DNA from: Pseudocercospora fijiensis CIRAD86
Taxonomy: Eukaryota > Ascomycota > Dothideomycetes > Mycosphaerellales > Mycosphaerellaceae
Reading direction: 5' to 3'
NCBI RefSeq assembly: GCF_000340215.1
Contig: NW_006921544.1
Coordinates: forward strand, 154,599 to 218,598
DNA length: 64,000 nt
The notes below the pieces were generated by a model. That model searched no databases. It was not told where the DNA came from and was given only the letters and a program-made list of their open reading frames with translations. How positions within the stretch are numbered: position 1 is the stretch's first letter; each line of letters begins with the position of its first letter. The translations under genes and the position numbers were made by a program. Of the stretch, positions 1-11,990 are shown piece after piece.

Positions 1-301
1 ATATTAATGTATAACGTATTATTCTACTATATGCGGCCTCCGCGGGAGTCCCTAAGATATTACGTTATGCGGCTAAATAGGCGGCTAACTAGGCGGCCTA
101 GGCGACCTAGGCGACTTAGGCGACCTAGGCGACCTAGGCGACCCGGGCGACTTAAGCGACCTAGGCGACCTAGGCTAACTAGGCGACCTGCTTCGCTAGG
201 GGCCCCTACTACTAAGGCAACTCAAATCCGATATTACTTTATAGTATAGCGGCTAGCTTATAGGACTTGTCGGTGTTTTCTAGGTAGCTACTATAATAGT
301 A
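1..301 (-). repeat. 3' LTR of element A
   Basis: It aligns base for base with 6028-6329. It contains a run of about nine 9-bp units (CCTAGGCGA type) at about 95-190, which gives a spurious Arg/Pro-rich open frame. The outermost bases look like TA...TA where TG...CA is expected, which fits RIP of the LTR ends. The first LTR base is cut off by the window. Confidence 0.92.
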
Positions 302-419
302 GCCTCCCCCTCGTTCTACGCGGAGTTCCTACGACGCTAAAGGAGGTCCGTATATAATAGGTACTAGTGTTCTTGTCCTAGTTCGGGTCGGAGACCTTAA
401 TCTAAATTCTATTCGTACG

Positions 420-3400
420 CTTCTCGGAGAAAATGTTTTAGGATAGCTCCTTCTATTATCGTATAGTCGGTATAGTCTCGTAGGAATTCCTCGATTACTT
501 CGCGGGCGAAGATAATATAGCGTAGAGGTTCCTAGGTCGTATCCTCGTCTAAGTATCCCTCCTATTATACCTCTCCCTACGGCCCGGGAGGGTTGAGATT
601 TCCGAAGTTTATATTACTAAAGCTCTATCCGATAATCGCCCGCACTGTGCCTAAGGTAGATTCCGGCTCGTCTTCGGCCTAATCGGTAGCCTCGGTAGCT
701 TCCGGTATCGGCGGGATATCTTTAGGGTCCGCGATTTCTCCGGCGGTTCTTAGGTTAATAACGTGTTTAACTAGGTAAATATTAAGATTTTCTAGGAGAT
801 CTAGTTCGTATACGTGTATGCCGATTTTCTTTATAATTCGGAAGGGTCCTAGATTTTTCTAGTCGAGCTTTTTCGAAGGTCGGTTAGTTCTAATATATCG
901 TAAGTCGAGGTAGACGTAATCTCCGACCTAGTAATCTAGCGCGGCGCGTCTACGCTAATTAGCGTAGTGCTCGTATACTTCTTAGGCATACCTTATCTCG
1001 TCTTAGAGCTCTTAGTAGGTCTAGGCTATTTAAAGAGCGAAGGCATCGGCGTCTCTTTCTAGATCGTTTGCCGGGGGCTCTAGTTCGATCTCTATTAGTT
1101 CTATACTAGTTCGGGGGTAAAATCTAGTAGAGGCGTAGAACGGCGTAGTCTAAGTCGTAGCCGACTCCTAATTGTTAATAGTAAATTTAATAGAAGGCGT
1201 CAATCTTAGCTAGTCGTTTTAGTAGTAATTGTAGAAGCACCTAATAATTTGCTCGATCTGCGCGTTAGCCCGTTCGGTTTGCCCGTCGGTCTACGGGTAG
1301 TAAGCCGTTAAAAGGCGCGCTTAAATTTTCAATCGTTCGTAGAGGCGCTTCTAGAAACGGGCAACGAAATTCGGGCCGCGATTAGATACAATTGATTTAG
1401 GTAGGCCTGTATCTTTCTATATATCCCGGTAGAAGACCTAAGCCGTATTCTTTGCGGTTAGGCTACGGGCATTTAATACCTTCTTACGTTTCGTAAGGCG
1501 GCAAACTACGACTAGTATGTTTTAAAACTAGAGGCCGTTAAAGTCGGATCCTTTCGGTAGGCCTATAATAAAATCTATTGAAATGTATTACTATAGTCGT
1601 AGAGGGACTTTAAGAGGTTTTAGTAGCCCTTGCGGCTTACGCGTATCTGCTTTCGCTCTACGGTATACTACGTAGTTCTTAACGAATCGGTCGATATCTC
1701 GGTATAGATTAGGCTAGTAGTACTACTTCCGGAGCTAAGATAATATCTTAGCTCGACCGGGATATACTATTCCGAGAGGGTTGTAAGCGGAACGCATAAT
1801 CTAGTCGCGTAAATCTTCGAAATCCGGGACGTAGAGGGCATTTCTAAATGTTATACGGGGTGCTCGCGGTAGAGTTCTACGGAGCTCGTACTCCGAGAGA
1901 GAAACATTCTCGTATAACCGCTCCTCGTTCTATAAAGCTTAAATTAGACCTTTAGTAAAAGCGTCTTCGGCGTATACTATCGTAAGCTACTATTCGAGCT
2001 AGGTAGGTTCGAGGAGGTCCTATACTTCCTCTTCGCTTTCCTAGTCGCTATCTAAGCTTTCTAAACTCGTATCTTCGTCGTCCGAGCTATCGTCGTCTCC
2101 GAGAAAGGCGGGAGCGGCTATTAGTATAAAGGATGCTACGAGAGGCTCTAGGCCGGTAAAGTCGTCTCCGAGGAGCTCGTACAGTTCCTAGCTAAGGTTA
2201 TACTCCTTAAGGATAGACTATTCTTTACGCTACGGACCTCGATCTAAAGGCGAGTCTCCGTTATATCTCGTAAGTACGTCGGCCTATAAGTTTGCTTTGC
2301 CGGGCGTATACTAAATAACGAAGTTAAACCGGGAAAGAAACTCACTCTAGCGTACCTGCCTACGGCTAAGGATTTTGCTCTTAAGAAAGTAGATAAGGTT
2401 CTTATAATCCGAGCTAACCTAGATCGGTAACTTAGAACCTTCGAGTTCCGGACGCTATTCTTCGAAAGCCTTAACGATTGCGAGGAGCTCCTTATCGTAG
2501 ATATCGTAATTGTATTCCGCGGAGGACATTTTCTTAGAGAGGTAGGCTACGGGTAGCTATATATCTTCCGGGGTCGTTCGTTAAAGGAGAACGGCGCTAG
2601 TTATACCGTCGGAAGTATCGGTTTCTAGGCGCGTTTCTTTATCGAAGTCGAAGTACTATAGGATCGGTGCGGTCGTAAAACTTTACCGTAACTAGTCGAA
2701 GGCTTCTTAATAGGCCGGTAACTATTCAAATTTAACGTCTTTCCGCGTAAGTGCCGTAAGTAGACGGGCGATTCCGCTAAAATTCCGTATAAATCTCCGG
2801 TAGAAGTTAGCAAAACCGAGGAAGCCCTAGACTTCTTTTACGTTTCGTAGCACTCCCTAGTTTAGAACGGCTTCGATCTTACCGGGATCTATTCGAATAC
2901 CTTCTAAAGAGACAATAAGGCCGAGGAATTTTACCTCTTACTTATAGAATTCGCACTTGTTAATGTCGATATATAGTCTAGCTTCTACGAGTTTCTTAAG
3001 TACCTTTTCGATATATTCGTAGTGTTCCGCTTTCGTTTTACTATAAATTAGGATGTCGTCTATATACGCCGAGACGAAGGCGTCTAGGAATTCTTTAAGC
3101 GTATCGTTAATATATAATTAGAACGTACTAGGTCCGTTATAGAGCCCGAACGGTAAGACTAGGTATTCAAAAAGGCTGTAACGGGTTCGGAAGGCTATTA
3201 ACTATTCGTCTCCCTCGGCAATACGAATCGCGTTAAAGGTAGCGATTACGTCGAGCTTAGTAAACTAGCGAGCCTTCGAAAGGCGTTCGAGCGTTTCGTT
3301 TACGAGAGGGATTAGGTAGCGGTTCTTTTTCGTTAACGCGTTAAGGCCCTAGTAGTCTACGTAGAAACGGAGACCTCCGCCGGGTTTCCGGGCAAACATA

Positions 3401-4150
3401 ACTAGTACGGCTACTTCGGAGGAACTAGGGCGGATAAAGCCCTTTTATAGGTTGTCTTCCAGGTATTTCTTTAGTACGAGGAGCTTATCTCGAGACATCG
3501 AGTAGAGAGGGCCGTACGGCGGCGGCTTACCGTCGATTAGCTCGATTTTATAGTCGATACCTAGCCGGTACGGTAGCAGAATATCGGCGTTCTTCTTCGA
3601 AAACTAGTAGAGTCGGTACTAATGCTCCTTCGGTAGTTTTGTTCTTAGATCCGTTAGTTCTTCGTCGAACTTTCGGATAGCCTTCTCGATATCCTATATT
3701 ATTATAGCGAAGATCTAAGTACGTTTATCGCGGGCAAGACGAGAGAAGGCAGCCGCGCTAATAGCGAACACGATACGATCTCGGGGAGTATCGGAGGTAG
3801 AACTAGATTCGTTAAAGCAGTGCTTAGCGTAATGCTTGCTCGTAAAGGATAGAGATTCGGAGGCCTAGTCGATAACCGGGTTATACTTTTTAAGCTAAGG
3901 AAGACTAAGAATAACGGGATAAGTCTTCGGGAGTTTCGTAAGGAAAAATATAATATATTCGGTATACGGGCCGATAGTAATAGATAAGTAGTAGATCTAG
4001 GTTACCTTGCCGGCGGCCGCGGTCGTACCGTTAAACATTTCTAACTCCCGAGCGTACGTAAGGTCTTAGAACGTTAAGCCGAGCTCTCTCGTATAGTCGT
4101 AATCTATAAACGAGTAGCCGGTTGCGCTGTTATTAATAAGAGCTATAGTT
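420..4150 (-). pseudogene. pol of element A (PR-RT-RNaseH-IN-chromodomain)
   Basis: This is the polyprotein that would copy and integrate the retrotransposon. On the minus strand, the RT fingers/palm read [15 protein letters not shown] near 3350-3400, followed by FTKLDV. The catalytic box YIDDILIYS lies at 3040-3066. An RNase H stretch FDKETRLETDTSDG lies near 2600-2650. An integrase core piece NRGPNFVARF is near 1350-1385. A chromodomain-like end (stop)EPL, where the stop was probably Trp, is near 520-545. Dozens of in-frame stops, mostly at former Trp and Gln codons, make it non-functional. Domain order and spacing are normal for a chromovirus of Ty3/gypsy type, so the original protein seems intact apart from point mutations. 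Confidence 0.93.
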
Positions 4151-4299
4151 TTCAATAATTTCTTTTAATTTCCTATTAACGTTTCTACTACGAAAGGCTA
4201 GTAGACTAACTCTTTCTCTATAGCCGAGCTAGGGAAAGGGAAGGTAGTAGCAGATACTCTTAGTTTTAGAACGAATAAACCTTGTAAGCGACTATATAT

Positions 4300-5600
4300 A
4301 AGGTTTAAGCTTTTCCCTAGCCGCTCGGAGCAGCGCTAGCCGGTAAAGGCGTATCTAGAGTCGTAACATTCGCGGCGGCGACTTGCTATATTATTAGCGT
4401 GTTTAGCCGGCCGACGAGAGACGGGTAGAGGCGAGCAATATATCCTTTTACTTTGTAGTAGATATATTCTCCTACTGTACGGCGACGCTACTTCTCTTCT
4501 TCCGAAAGCTTGCTATTTACTAGGGGCGCGCGTAGACGGGCGCCGAGCGAGGTAGCGCTTAAATCTATCGGATCGGCGGTAGGCTAGGCGCCTAGCGGTG
4601 TTAGGGCTATAGCCGGAGCTAGTACTAAAGCCGGCGTCTAAGCTGTCTATAACTTCGACGGTAGCGTAGCGAACGGCGACGTAAAGCGACCGGCATTCGT
4701 ACGGGCGCCTCCGCGGTTAGCGATAATTTTCGCGAAGTTTCGAGTCGTATTATCGATACGCGTAAGCAAGGCGTATAGTTCGGTAATGTTTAGATTCTCC
4801 GTATCCTTATCGCGGACTTATAGTATTATTTCTTCGCTAAGGCTACGTACTAAGATCTACTTAGCGACGTCCGGGGGGTATTCGGCGTACCTAATCTCCG
4901 TATTAGAAGGCGGTATAGTATTCTTAGTAGGTCTGGTTTGCTTGCTTAAGTTTGTCTAAGTTTAGGCGCGTAGTTTGCTTATAGTCGGGGTCGCCGAAAC
5001 TAGCGTCGAGGGCCTTCTAGATAGTAGCCGTTATAGTTGTTTCTACATTTTCTAAGAGGCTACGGTAGGAATCGAGGGCAGAGCTACCGAGTAGAGAAAA
5101 CATAAATCCGGTCTTTAAGGCTTTAGTCGGATAGTAGTCGGCGTTAGCGAGAAAGCGGATCTTAACCTATATCTTAAATTCTTCGTATACTTTACGCTTA
5201 CCGGTAAAGCGTTCGGGGTCGCTTAGCTTCTTACTCTTATTCGAAGTAGGTATAAATAGGTAAGAGGCAGGTACCGCGGCGCCTAGGCGAGTAGAGGCGA
5301 GCTACGACTAGAGGCGGCCTACCTCGTCTTCTTTTTCCGCGATAGAAGCATTCGCGTTACTAAGAGCCGTACTAAGGCTAGTACGGGAGACCGAGAGGAA
5401 ACGAGTAGTATCTTTGTAAGCCTTAAGTAGGTTAACGAGCAGTTCCGGGTCGGTAGCGTAGGCGTAGTCTAGCTGTTCGCGCGTAGCGGGGATTTTATTC
5501 TATACTAAGCTTAAAAAATCGGGTACTTCGTTAGGTCTTGTATTTTAAATCTATTCGTCGGGCGTATCTATCTTAATAGAGGCGTTTTTTAAGGCAGTTC
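4300..5600 (-). pseudogene. gag of element A
   Basis: This is the structural (capsid-like) protein of the element. On the minus strand near 5175-5225 the frame reads PERFTGKRKVYEEFKI, then VKIRFLANADYYPTKA and GFMFSLLGSSALDSY, the pattern of fungal Ty3-type gag proteins. Stops of RIP type interrupt it. I did not find a clean zinc knuckle, which should lie toward 4300-4450 and may have lost its cysteines. It sits directly upstream of pol and just inside the 5' LTR, as expected. Confidence 0.85.
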
Positions 5601-6027
5601 GTAATATAAGGGTTAGTAGCTAAGCAGTGAGAATGTATACGAAACTTTAAACTAAACTAAAGGGAGCACTAAATTAATATAGCTACTATCTATATAAGAC
5701 GAACTATAAAGAAAGGAAGAAAGGTGCCTTAGAGGGAGAGCCCCTTCCTTAGTATTCTGCCTTGCGGCCGTCTAGCGCGTCCGACGCGTAAGCGTAAGTA
5801 CGTATATCCTACTTGTCCGCTATCTCGTAGCGCCTTTATCTCCTAGCTAACTAGCGTAGCGCGCGTATACGAACTCGTTTAACCGCTCTTAAGCAAATAT
5901 GTTTCTCCTAGCTCTTCCCTACCTTCCGGTTCCTTCCTACTACTCGGATCTGTCCTACGACTCTATATATCTCGCTTGCTATCGTCCGTATATATATACG
6001 CGTAGTTTAGTATAGTCCCGTCGTTCG

Positions 6028-6329
6028 TGTATTAATGTATAACGTGTTATTCTACTATATACGGCCTCCGCGGGAGTCCCTAAGATGTTACGTTATACGG
6101 CTAAATAGGCGGCTAACTAGGCGGCCTAGGCGACCCGGGCGACCTAGGCGACTCGAGCGACCTAGGCGACTCGGGCGACCTAGGCGACCTAGGCGACCTA
6201 GGCTAACTAGGCGACCTGCTTCGCTAGGGGCCCCTACTACTAAGGCAACTCAAATCCGACATTACTTTATAATATAGCGGCTAGCTTATAGGACTTGTCG
6301 GTGTTTTCTAGGCAGCTACTATAATAGTA
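6028..6329 (-). repeat. 5' LTR of element A
   Basis: A 302-bp copy of the left LTR, starting TGTATTAATG. Outside the variable 9-bp repeats, about eight of the nine base differences I could align are TpA against CpA or TpG. Post-insertion change is therefore almost all RIP. Confidence 0.93.
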
Positions 6330-6952
6330 TTTACTTAATAGTAGTCGGATTATAGAGATTTATAGTATATATAAAAGCGGTAGAAGCGCTCTTTAGTCTA
6401 ATATAGAGATTATATCCTATATCGTACTAGAAGCTATATAATACGTATAGGCTTACTCGAAGCTAAACTACTAGCTTTCTTACTTAGAGATACTATAATA
6501 TCTTACTTAGGCGGTTACTTAAAGACAATACGCTAGGGGGGATTCTTTGCCTTCCTAATAACCTTCTATAGGTTAGTATTTAGCTATCTATCGGCCTATT
6601 TATTTACCTTCTTTATCTCCTTCTTACAGGCTTTCCTAGTAAGCCTTGCCTTCTTTTCTTTAGCCTTTAGCTATTTAATACTAAGTATATATTACTTCTT
6701 AAGTGCCTTCTATACCTTCTCGTCTTATTTACTAGCCGCCTCCGCCTATTTCTATTATTCCTTAGCTCTTAGTAGCTTAGGAGGGCTATAGAAAATAGAA
6801 GTAGAGCCTTCTTCTACCCTTACTTGTTTAAACAACTTCTTGCCTCGTTTACGGCGCTTCTACCTATTATATAGGGCCTATCTAAGGCTATAAACTTAAG
6901 TAAGAAATAATAAAATCTTAGCTGCTAGAGAACTAACTTTACTATATAGGCT
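6330..6952 (-). pseudogene. pogo/Fot1-like transposase, C-terminal part
   Basis: RIP-mutated minus-strand coding sequence. Near 6790-6860 it reads KRRKRGKKLF, then VRVEEGS and FYSPPKLLRAKE, followed by a Lys/Glu-rich tail. This is the typical end of fungal pogo/Fot1 (Tc1/mariner superfamily) transposases. It continues the frame that stops at 13,502, so one transposase gene was split by Ty3 element B. Element A abuts its 3' side, so the terminal inverted repeat is not identified. Full of RIP-type stops and not functional. Confidence 0.7.
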
Positions 6953-7051
6953 AAATATAAAGGACTACGCCCTAGGTAGAAAGTACTAGCCTTAGGCTTT
7001 CGGCCTACGCGATTCTAACCTACTACTTAGCGCTTAGCGTACTGTATAAAA
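6953..7051 (+). repeat. 5' LTR of element B
   Basis: It shares the string from TATAAAGG to GTATAAAA with 13403-13501, about 97 bp, with differences mostly of C/T or G/A type. The 5' base is uncertain because of RIP. Confidence 0.75.
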
Positions 7052-7149
7052 ATAGAAAACGCTAAGGTTCGTTAGGAACCCGAGTAAGATAGCTAAGAGA
7101 ACGATACCCCTACTACGCTAGAGATAACTAGGGATAAGATTTATCGTAC

Positions 7150-8200
7150 CTTCGAGAGTCTCTATACTAGGCAATAAACAATAGAAGCCTAGCTATAAGC
7201 TACGCGCTCCGCGCTCTAATACGCGGAAGCCTCTCGCTAGGCCGGGTCTACCGACGCTAATATAATATAAGACTAGTCTACGAACGAGATTCTAAAAGGA
7301 CTCCTAGAAACCCTCTCGGCTACCGGCTAAAATATAACGGCGTCTCGCGAATAGAAACTACTATCGTAGAACGGAAAGGCTAAGTCGTTCTAGGACTACC
7401 TACTACGATTAAGAAGCTCGTACCGAGTTCGCTCTAGACTAAAACCGAAGCTCTCTAAGGATTACTACTAGGATACTATTTATAATATCCTACCGGTAAA
7501 AGAACGCGCTCGGATACGCTACTTCTAGGAAAGAGGAAGCCCTATAAAAGGTAAGGATCCCGAGTCTTTCTCCTAGTAACTCGAAGACGTCTTTATAGAT
7601 AGTAATAAAGCCGCGAAGGCGCTAAGAGTAACTCTAAGCCCTAAGGTATTCCTAGGGATAACCTTAGTACGACTACTAGCTAAAACTCGACGGCCTTCTA
7701 CTAAGTATAAGCGGAGACCGTTAGACCGACGATACTAAGATCGGGTACTTAAAGAATACTTTCTCGAACGCGGCTAAGACTTATACCGCCGCCGTACCTA
7801 AGATTAAGGATTACTACCTCTATATAGAGGAAGTCGAGCGAATTATAACGAACCTCGAGACGATAGACTAGTTTAAGTAGGCCGCTAGACGCTAGTAAGA
7901 AAGGGAGAAAGACGCCGTAAACCCTATAGTCGTTATCCTACCCTATACGGCTCCTATAGCGAACTCGAAGGTCGACTCCGATAGGGATATAGTTATAAAC
8001 CCTGTCTAAACGAACGCTTTCCGTAAAAAGAACCGTAGAGGCTAACTAGGAATAGTAGAGAAGCCTAGAGCTAAATAGGTCGACTCTATAGAAAGAGAGA
8101 AACGTAAGGAGAAAAGGCTCTAATTCCGCTATAGAGCGAGCGGATACTGTATTCGCGATTGCCTATACGTACCGACGGTTTAGCCTACTAAGATTAGTAT
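7150..8200 (+). pseudogene. gag of element B
   Basis: Structural protein relic just inside the 5' LTR. Near 8125-8165 the plus frame reads FRYRASGYCIRDCLY, a damaged CCHC zinc knuckle (original C-x2-C-x4-H-x4-C inferred). Upstream, near 7370-7560, runs such as WNGKAKSF-type gag text are recognisable only in outline because of stops. It cannot make a protein. Confidence 0.75.
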
Positions 8201-8329
8201 CGCCTCTATAAAGCCTATACTAGAGAACGCGGAAGAACCGTCGGATTTAGATAATTCCGACTCGGGAAAAGAGTAACTCTCGCTTATAGTTAGGAGTCGA
8301 GAGTAGATAAGGTATAGATAAAGAAATAG

Positions 8330-11300
8330 GAAGAAGTTAAAAAGGATATAAACGGGAACCTTATATATACCGATATAGTTCTCGAAAATAACGTCGGAAC
8401 TTCTACTCTTATCGACGAAGGATACTAGTACTACGCTATAATTAACGCTAGCCTAGCTAAAGGCCTCGGGCTTAGCTATATTAGCCGTAAATCCTAAGAA
8501 GTAAAGGGTGCGTTATCTATAATATAGGACGCGAAATTTATTAGAGTCGTCGCCTTCCGAATAGAAATTAATAGGTTCCTATAGATAGTATACGCTTACG
8601 TCGTACTAGGATTAGCTTTCCTACTTATCTTAGGGAACCTATAGAAGATATATAATAAGGTTAGGACCGCGCCCGAGAAGCAATAGTACTACTACGGAAG
8701 GGCTCGGTATTAGGTTAAAGAAGAGCGCTATTACCGAGACTTCGACGAGTATAGAAATATCGCTACGATCGACGCTATAAGAAGCCTACTTACTACGACA
8801 ATTACTAAAGATATTAAGAAGGCCCTAAAGACGAAGGAATACCTAACGATCGAGGAGCTAAAGAAAAAACTATCTACTAAGAGTCGTAATATAGCTACGC
8901 TACTTTATTAAAGGAAAGCCGATAAGTTAGCGCCTTATTATCCTAGTATCGATTATACGATAGAACTCTATAAGAAACTAGACGGGTCCTAGCTATAGCT
9001 CCCCTAAGGACCGCTTTATAGTATATCGAAATAAGAGCTCCTAGTCTTATAAAAGTTACTCGACGAGCTCTTATAGAAGGGGCTTATAAGATCCGCAAAC
9101 TCCGAAGCGATAGCGCCTATACTATTCGTTAAGAAACCCGGAGGAGGACTCCGGTTCTACTACGACTATAAGGCGCTTAACGCTCTTACGAAATACGATA
9201 GACATCCCCTTCTACTAATTCTAGATACTATAAGAAACCTAATAGAAGCCCGATAGTTAACTAGGGTTAACTTAGTCTCGGCCTTTTATAAGATAGGGAT
9301 AGTAAAAGGATATAAGTATAAAACGGCCTTCCGTACTAGGCTTAGTTTATCCGGAGCCCCGGTAACGTTTAAACGGTATATTAATACTCTTCTATAGGAG
9401 TATCTAGACGATTTCGAGTTAGCGTATATAGACAATATAGTAATCTACTCGAGCGGTATAAGGGAAGACTATTTCTATAAGGTAAGGACCGTTCTTAAGA
9501 AGCTTTAGGACGGAGGCCTTTATCTAGATTTAAAAGAGAGCGAGTTCGCCTAGAAAAAGATTAAGTATCTAGGGTTTATCGTCTATACCGATAGAGGAGG
9601 GGTATTAGCCGACCCTAAAAAGGTAGAAGCTATATAAAAGTAGATAGTACCTAAGACCTAGAAGGAAGTTCGTTAATTCTTAGGATTTACGAAGTACTAC
9701 CGTATATTCGTACCGAATTACTCTAAGATCTCTATACTATTAACCGCGCTTACTAGGAAAGGTATCCCGTTCTCCTAGAGAGAGGAGTAGGATAAGGCGT
9801 TCGAGATACTAAAAGATAAATTCTACTATACTCTAGTACTTACCTAGTAGGACCCGTCCTTTCCGACCTTCCTCGAAACGGATTATAGCGGATTCGCGAT
9901 TTAAGGCACCCTTATCTAAGAAAAGGCCGGGATCCGACGACTAGTAGGCTTCTTTTCGAAGAAACTAAATAAGGCGGAGATTAACTACGATATCTATAAT
10001 AAAGAAATACTCGTAGTTATATCTAGTATTAAGTTTTAGGATTCCGAGCTAAAGTCGTATAGTCCCTTTACGATTTAGACGGACTATAAGAACCTAGAGT
10101 ACTTTATAGTAAAGGGCTAACTATCCGAGAAATAGATCCGATAGTAGGAAGAACTAGCTAAATACTAGTTTACCCTAGTCTACTATCTAGGAGTTAAGGT
10201 AATCCTTCTAAATACCTTATCGAAGAGAGAATACGATACGTAAGGCTAAGACGATAAGCTTTCGAGGTTCCGAAGATTTCTAGAACCGGATCTCTTTCTA
10301 AACTAGCTAGAAAATATATAAATCTCTAGCGCTATAATTCGAAACTTCCTACGTATATCCGAGGCGAGCCCGTTACCCTACTCGCGAACGAGACGAAGCC
10401 GCCTAATACCCGCCGGAAGGCGCTAAAATATTCTAGGACCTAGAAATAAACGAACTATAGAAAAGTATAGTCGAGAACGATACGTTATACTAGACGGTAC
10501 TACGGAAAGTATAGGAGGAATCTAGAATATTATAGCCGGAAATTAAAGCGAAGATTTAAATTAGAGACTATATAATAGACCCTAAGGGACTCCTCTACTA
10601 CTATAGTAAGCTCTAGGTTCTAGGAGTACTAGCTATAACGGAGGCCGAATAGAAGGATATAGGAACCGTAGAACTCTAGTAGGATATATTACGTACGAAG
10701 ATTATCTAGTCGATCTACGACTTACCGCTTTACGGCTACCTAGGCCGGGATTCTACCGCTTTTATACTAGGTCGCGACTTTTACTAGCCGCTATAGTTAA
10801 AATAGGTACGACAATTCCTACGAAACTATAACTATTACGGACGTAATAAGGTATAGAGAGAATATAAATATAGTCTTCTAAAACTACTACCGGTTTCCGA
10901 CCGTTTCTTCTAGGAGATCTTAATAGACTTTATAACTAACCTGCCCGAATCCGACGGAAACTACTACCTCTAGGTAATTAAGGACCGCCTTAGTAAGTAG
11001 ATTACCCTAATCGGTATCCCCTTTATAAAAGCGGAGGAGTACGTAGTTTTATTTCTAAAGTACTAGGTTATATATTATAGACTACCCCGAGCGATTACTA
11101 GCAATAGAGGTACGAATTAGACGAGTATATTCTAGAAAGAAATATATCGACTCCTTAGCGTAAAATAGAGGCTAAGCTCCGCTTACTATATATAAACTAA
11201 TAGAGGTCTAGAACGCGTAAACTAGGATATATAAGCTTACCTTTAGAACTATATAAACTAAATATAGTCTAACTAGAACTAATAGCTACCTATAGCGGAA

Positions 11301-11990
11301 CTTACGTTTAACGGGAGATACTAAGCGGGATTTAGAAATAAGCTTTTTCTTCGCGACTTACGGTTATAAGTCTACGTCCCCTATAGCGCTAGAAGAGGAC
11401 CTAGCTATCGACCGGCAATTAAACGCGGCGAAACGAGCGGAGGAATTTAAAGACAAAATTAAGAAAATCTCGTACCTTTATTAAATATAAATAGCGGAAG
11501 TAGCGTAAAAATAGAAGAATAACGCGAATAAAACTAGGACTATAGCTCCGGTATATCGAGTCGGAGATAAGGTCTAGCTCGATCTAAGAAACTACTAAAC
11601 CGATAGGCCTAAGACGAGCCTTAACGCGAAATACGCTAAGTATATAGTCGAAGGAGTACTATTACCGGTATTAGTACGACTTTCTAGGATTCCTAGTAAT
11701 ATTTACCCGGTATTCTATACCGACCTTCTAAGACTAGCGAGTAGAGACCCCCTACTAGATTACGGAATTAACGACGATTAGCCGGACCCTATTTTGTTCG
11801 AGATATATAAGGAATAGAAAGTCGAAGAAATCCTATAGATCCGGAAGAAGAGATAGGGTAGAGAACGAGAAGCGCTTATAAAATAGAGTAGTTATTATAA
11901 ACCTACGTAGGAATCCCTAGAGAATATCGCAGATACTATAGCGCTAGACGATTTCGAAGCGAAATCTAGATAAATCGAGACGAACGATAG
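8330..11990 (+). pseudogene. pol of element B (PR-RT-RNaseH-IN-chromodomain)
   Basis: Polyprotein relic in the plus frame. The protease region near 8410-8500 reads TLIDEG then NASLAKGLGL. The RT has [20 protein letters not shown] near 9122-9180 and the catalytic box YIDNIVIYS at 9425-9451, where the second Asp has become Asn. RNase H reads LETDYSGFAI near 9875-9903. Integrase text (IDFITNLPES and NRG) lies near 10920-11120. The chromodomain reads VEEIL...REALIK...ESLENI near 11820-11930. Stops at former Trp/Gln codons are frequent. Motif order is textbook chromovirus. Confidence 0.92.

Larger units (their letters stand above)
1..6329 (-). mobile_element. Ty3/gypsy LTR retrotransposon A, RIP-mutated
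   Basis: A near full-length element of about 6.3 kb on the minus strand, bounded by two 302-bp LTRs (the first base of the left one falls outside the window). The inner minus strand reads, in order, gag, protease region, reverse transcriptase, RNase H, integrase and a chromodomain-like tail, the usual order of fungal chromoviruses. The coding frames are full of stops, mainly TGG to TAG and CAG/CAA to TAG/TAA, which is what RIP produces. A purine-rich tract (minus strand GAGGGGGAGGC) lies directly next to the 3' LTR at 302-313, as expected of a polypurine tract. No target duplication can be checked because the left flank is missing; the right flank begins TTTAC. The element is dead. Family assignment is very secure from the RT and integrase motifs; the precise clade is inferred. 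Confidence 0.95.

Noticed and set aside
7..249. Open frame of 80 codons rich in Arg and Pro, repeated at 6035-6277
   Set aside because: It is the 9-bp repeat of the LTR read in one frame; both copies sit wholly inside LTRs.
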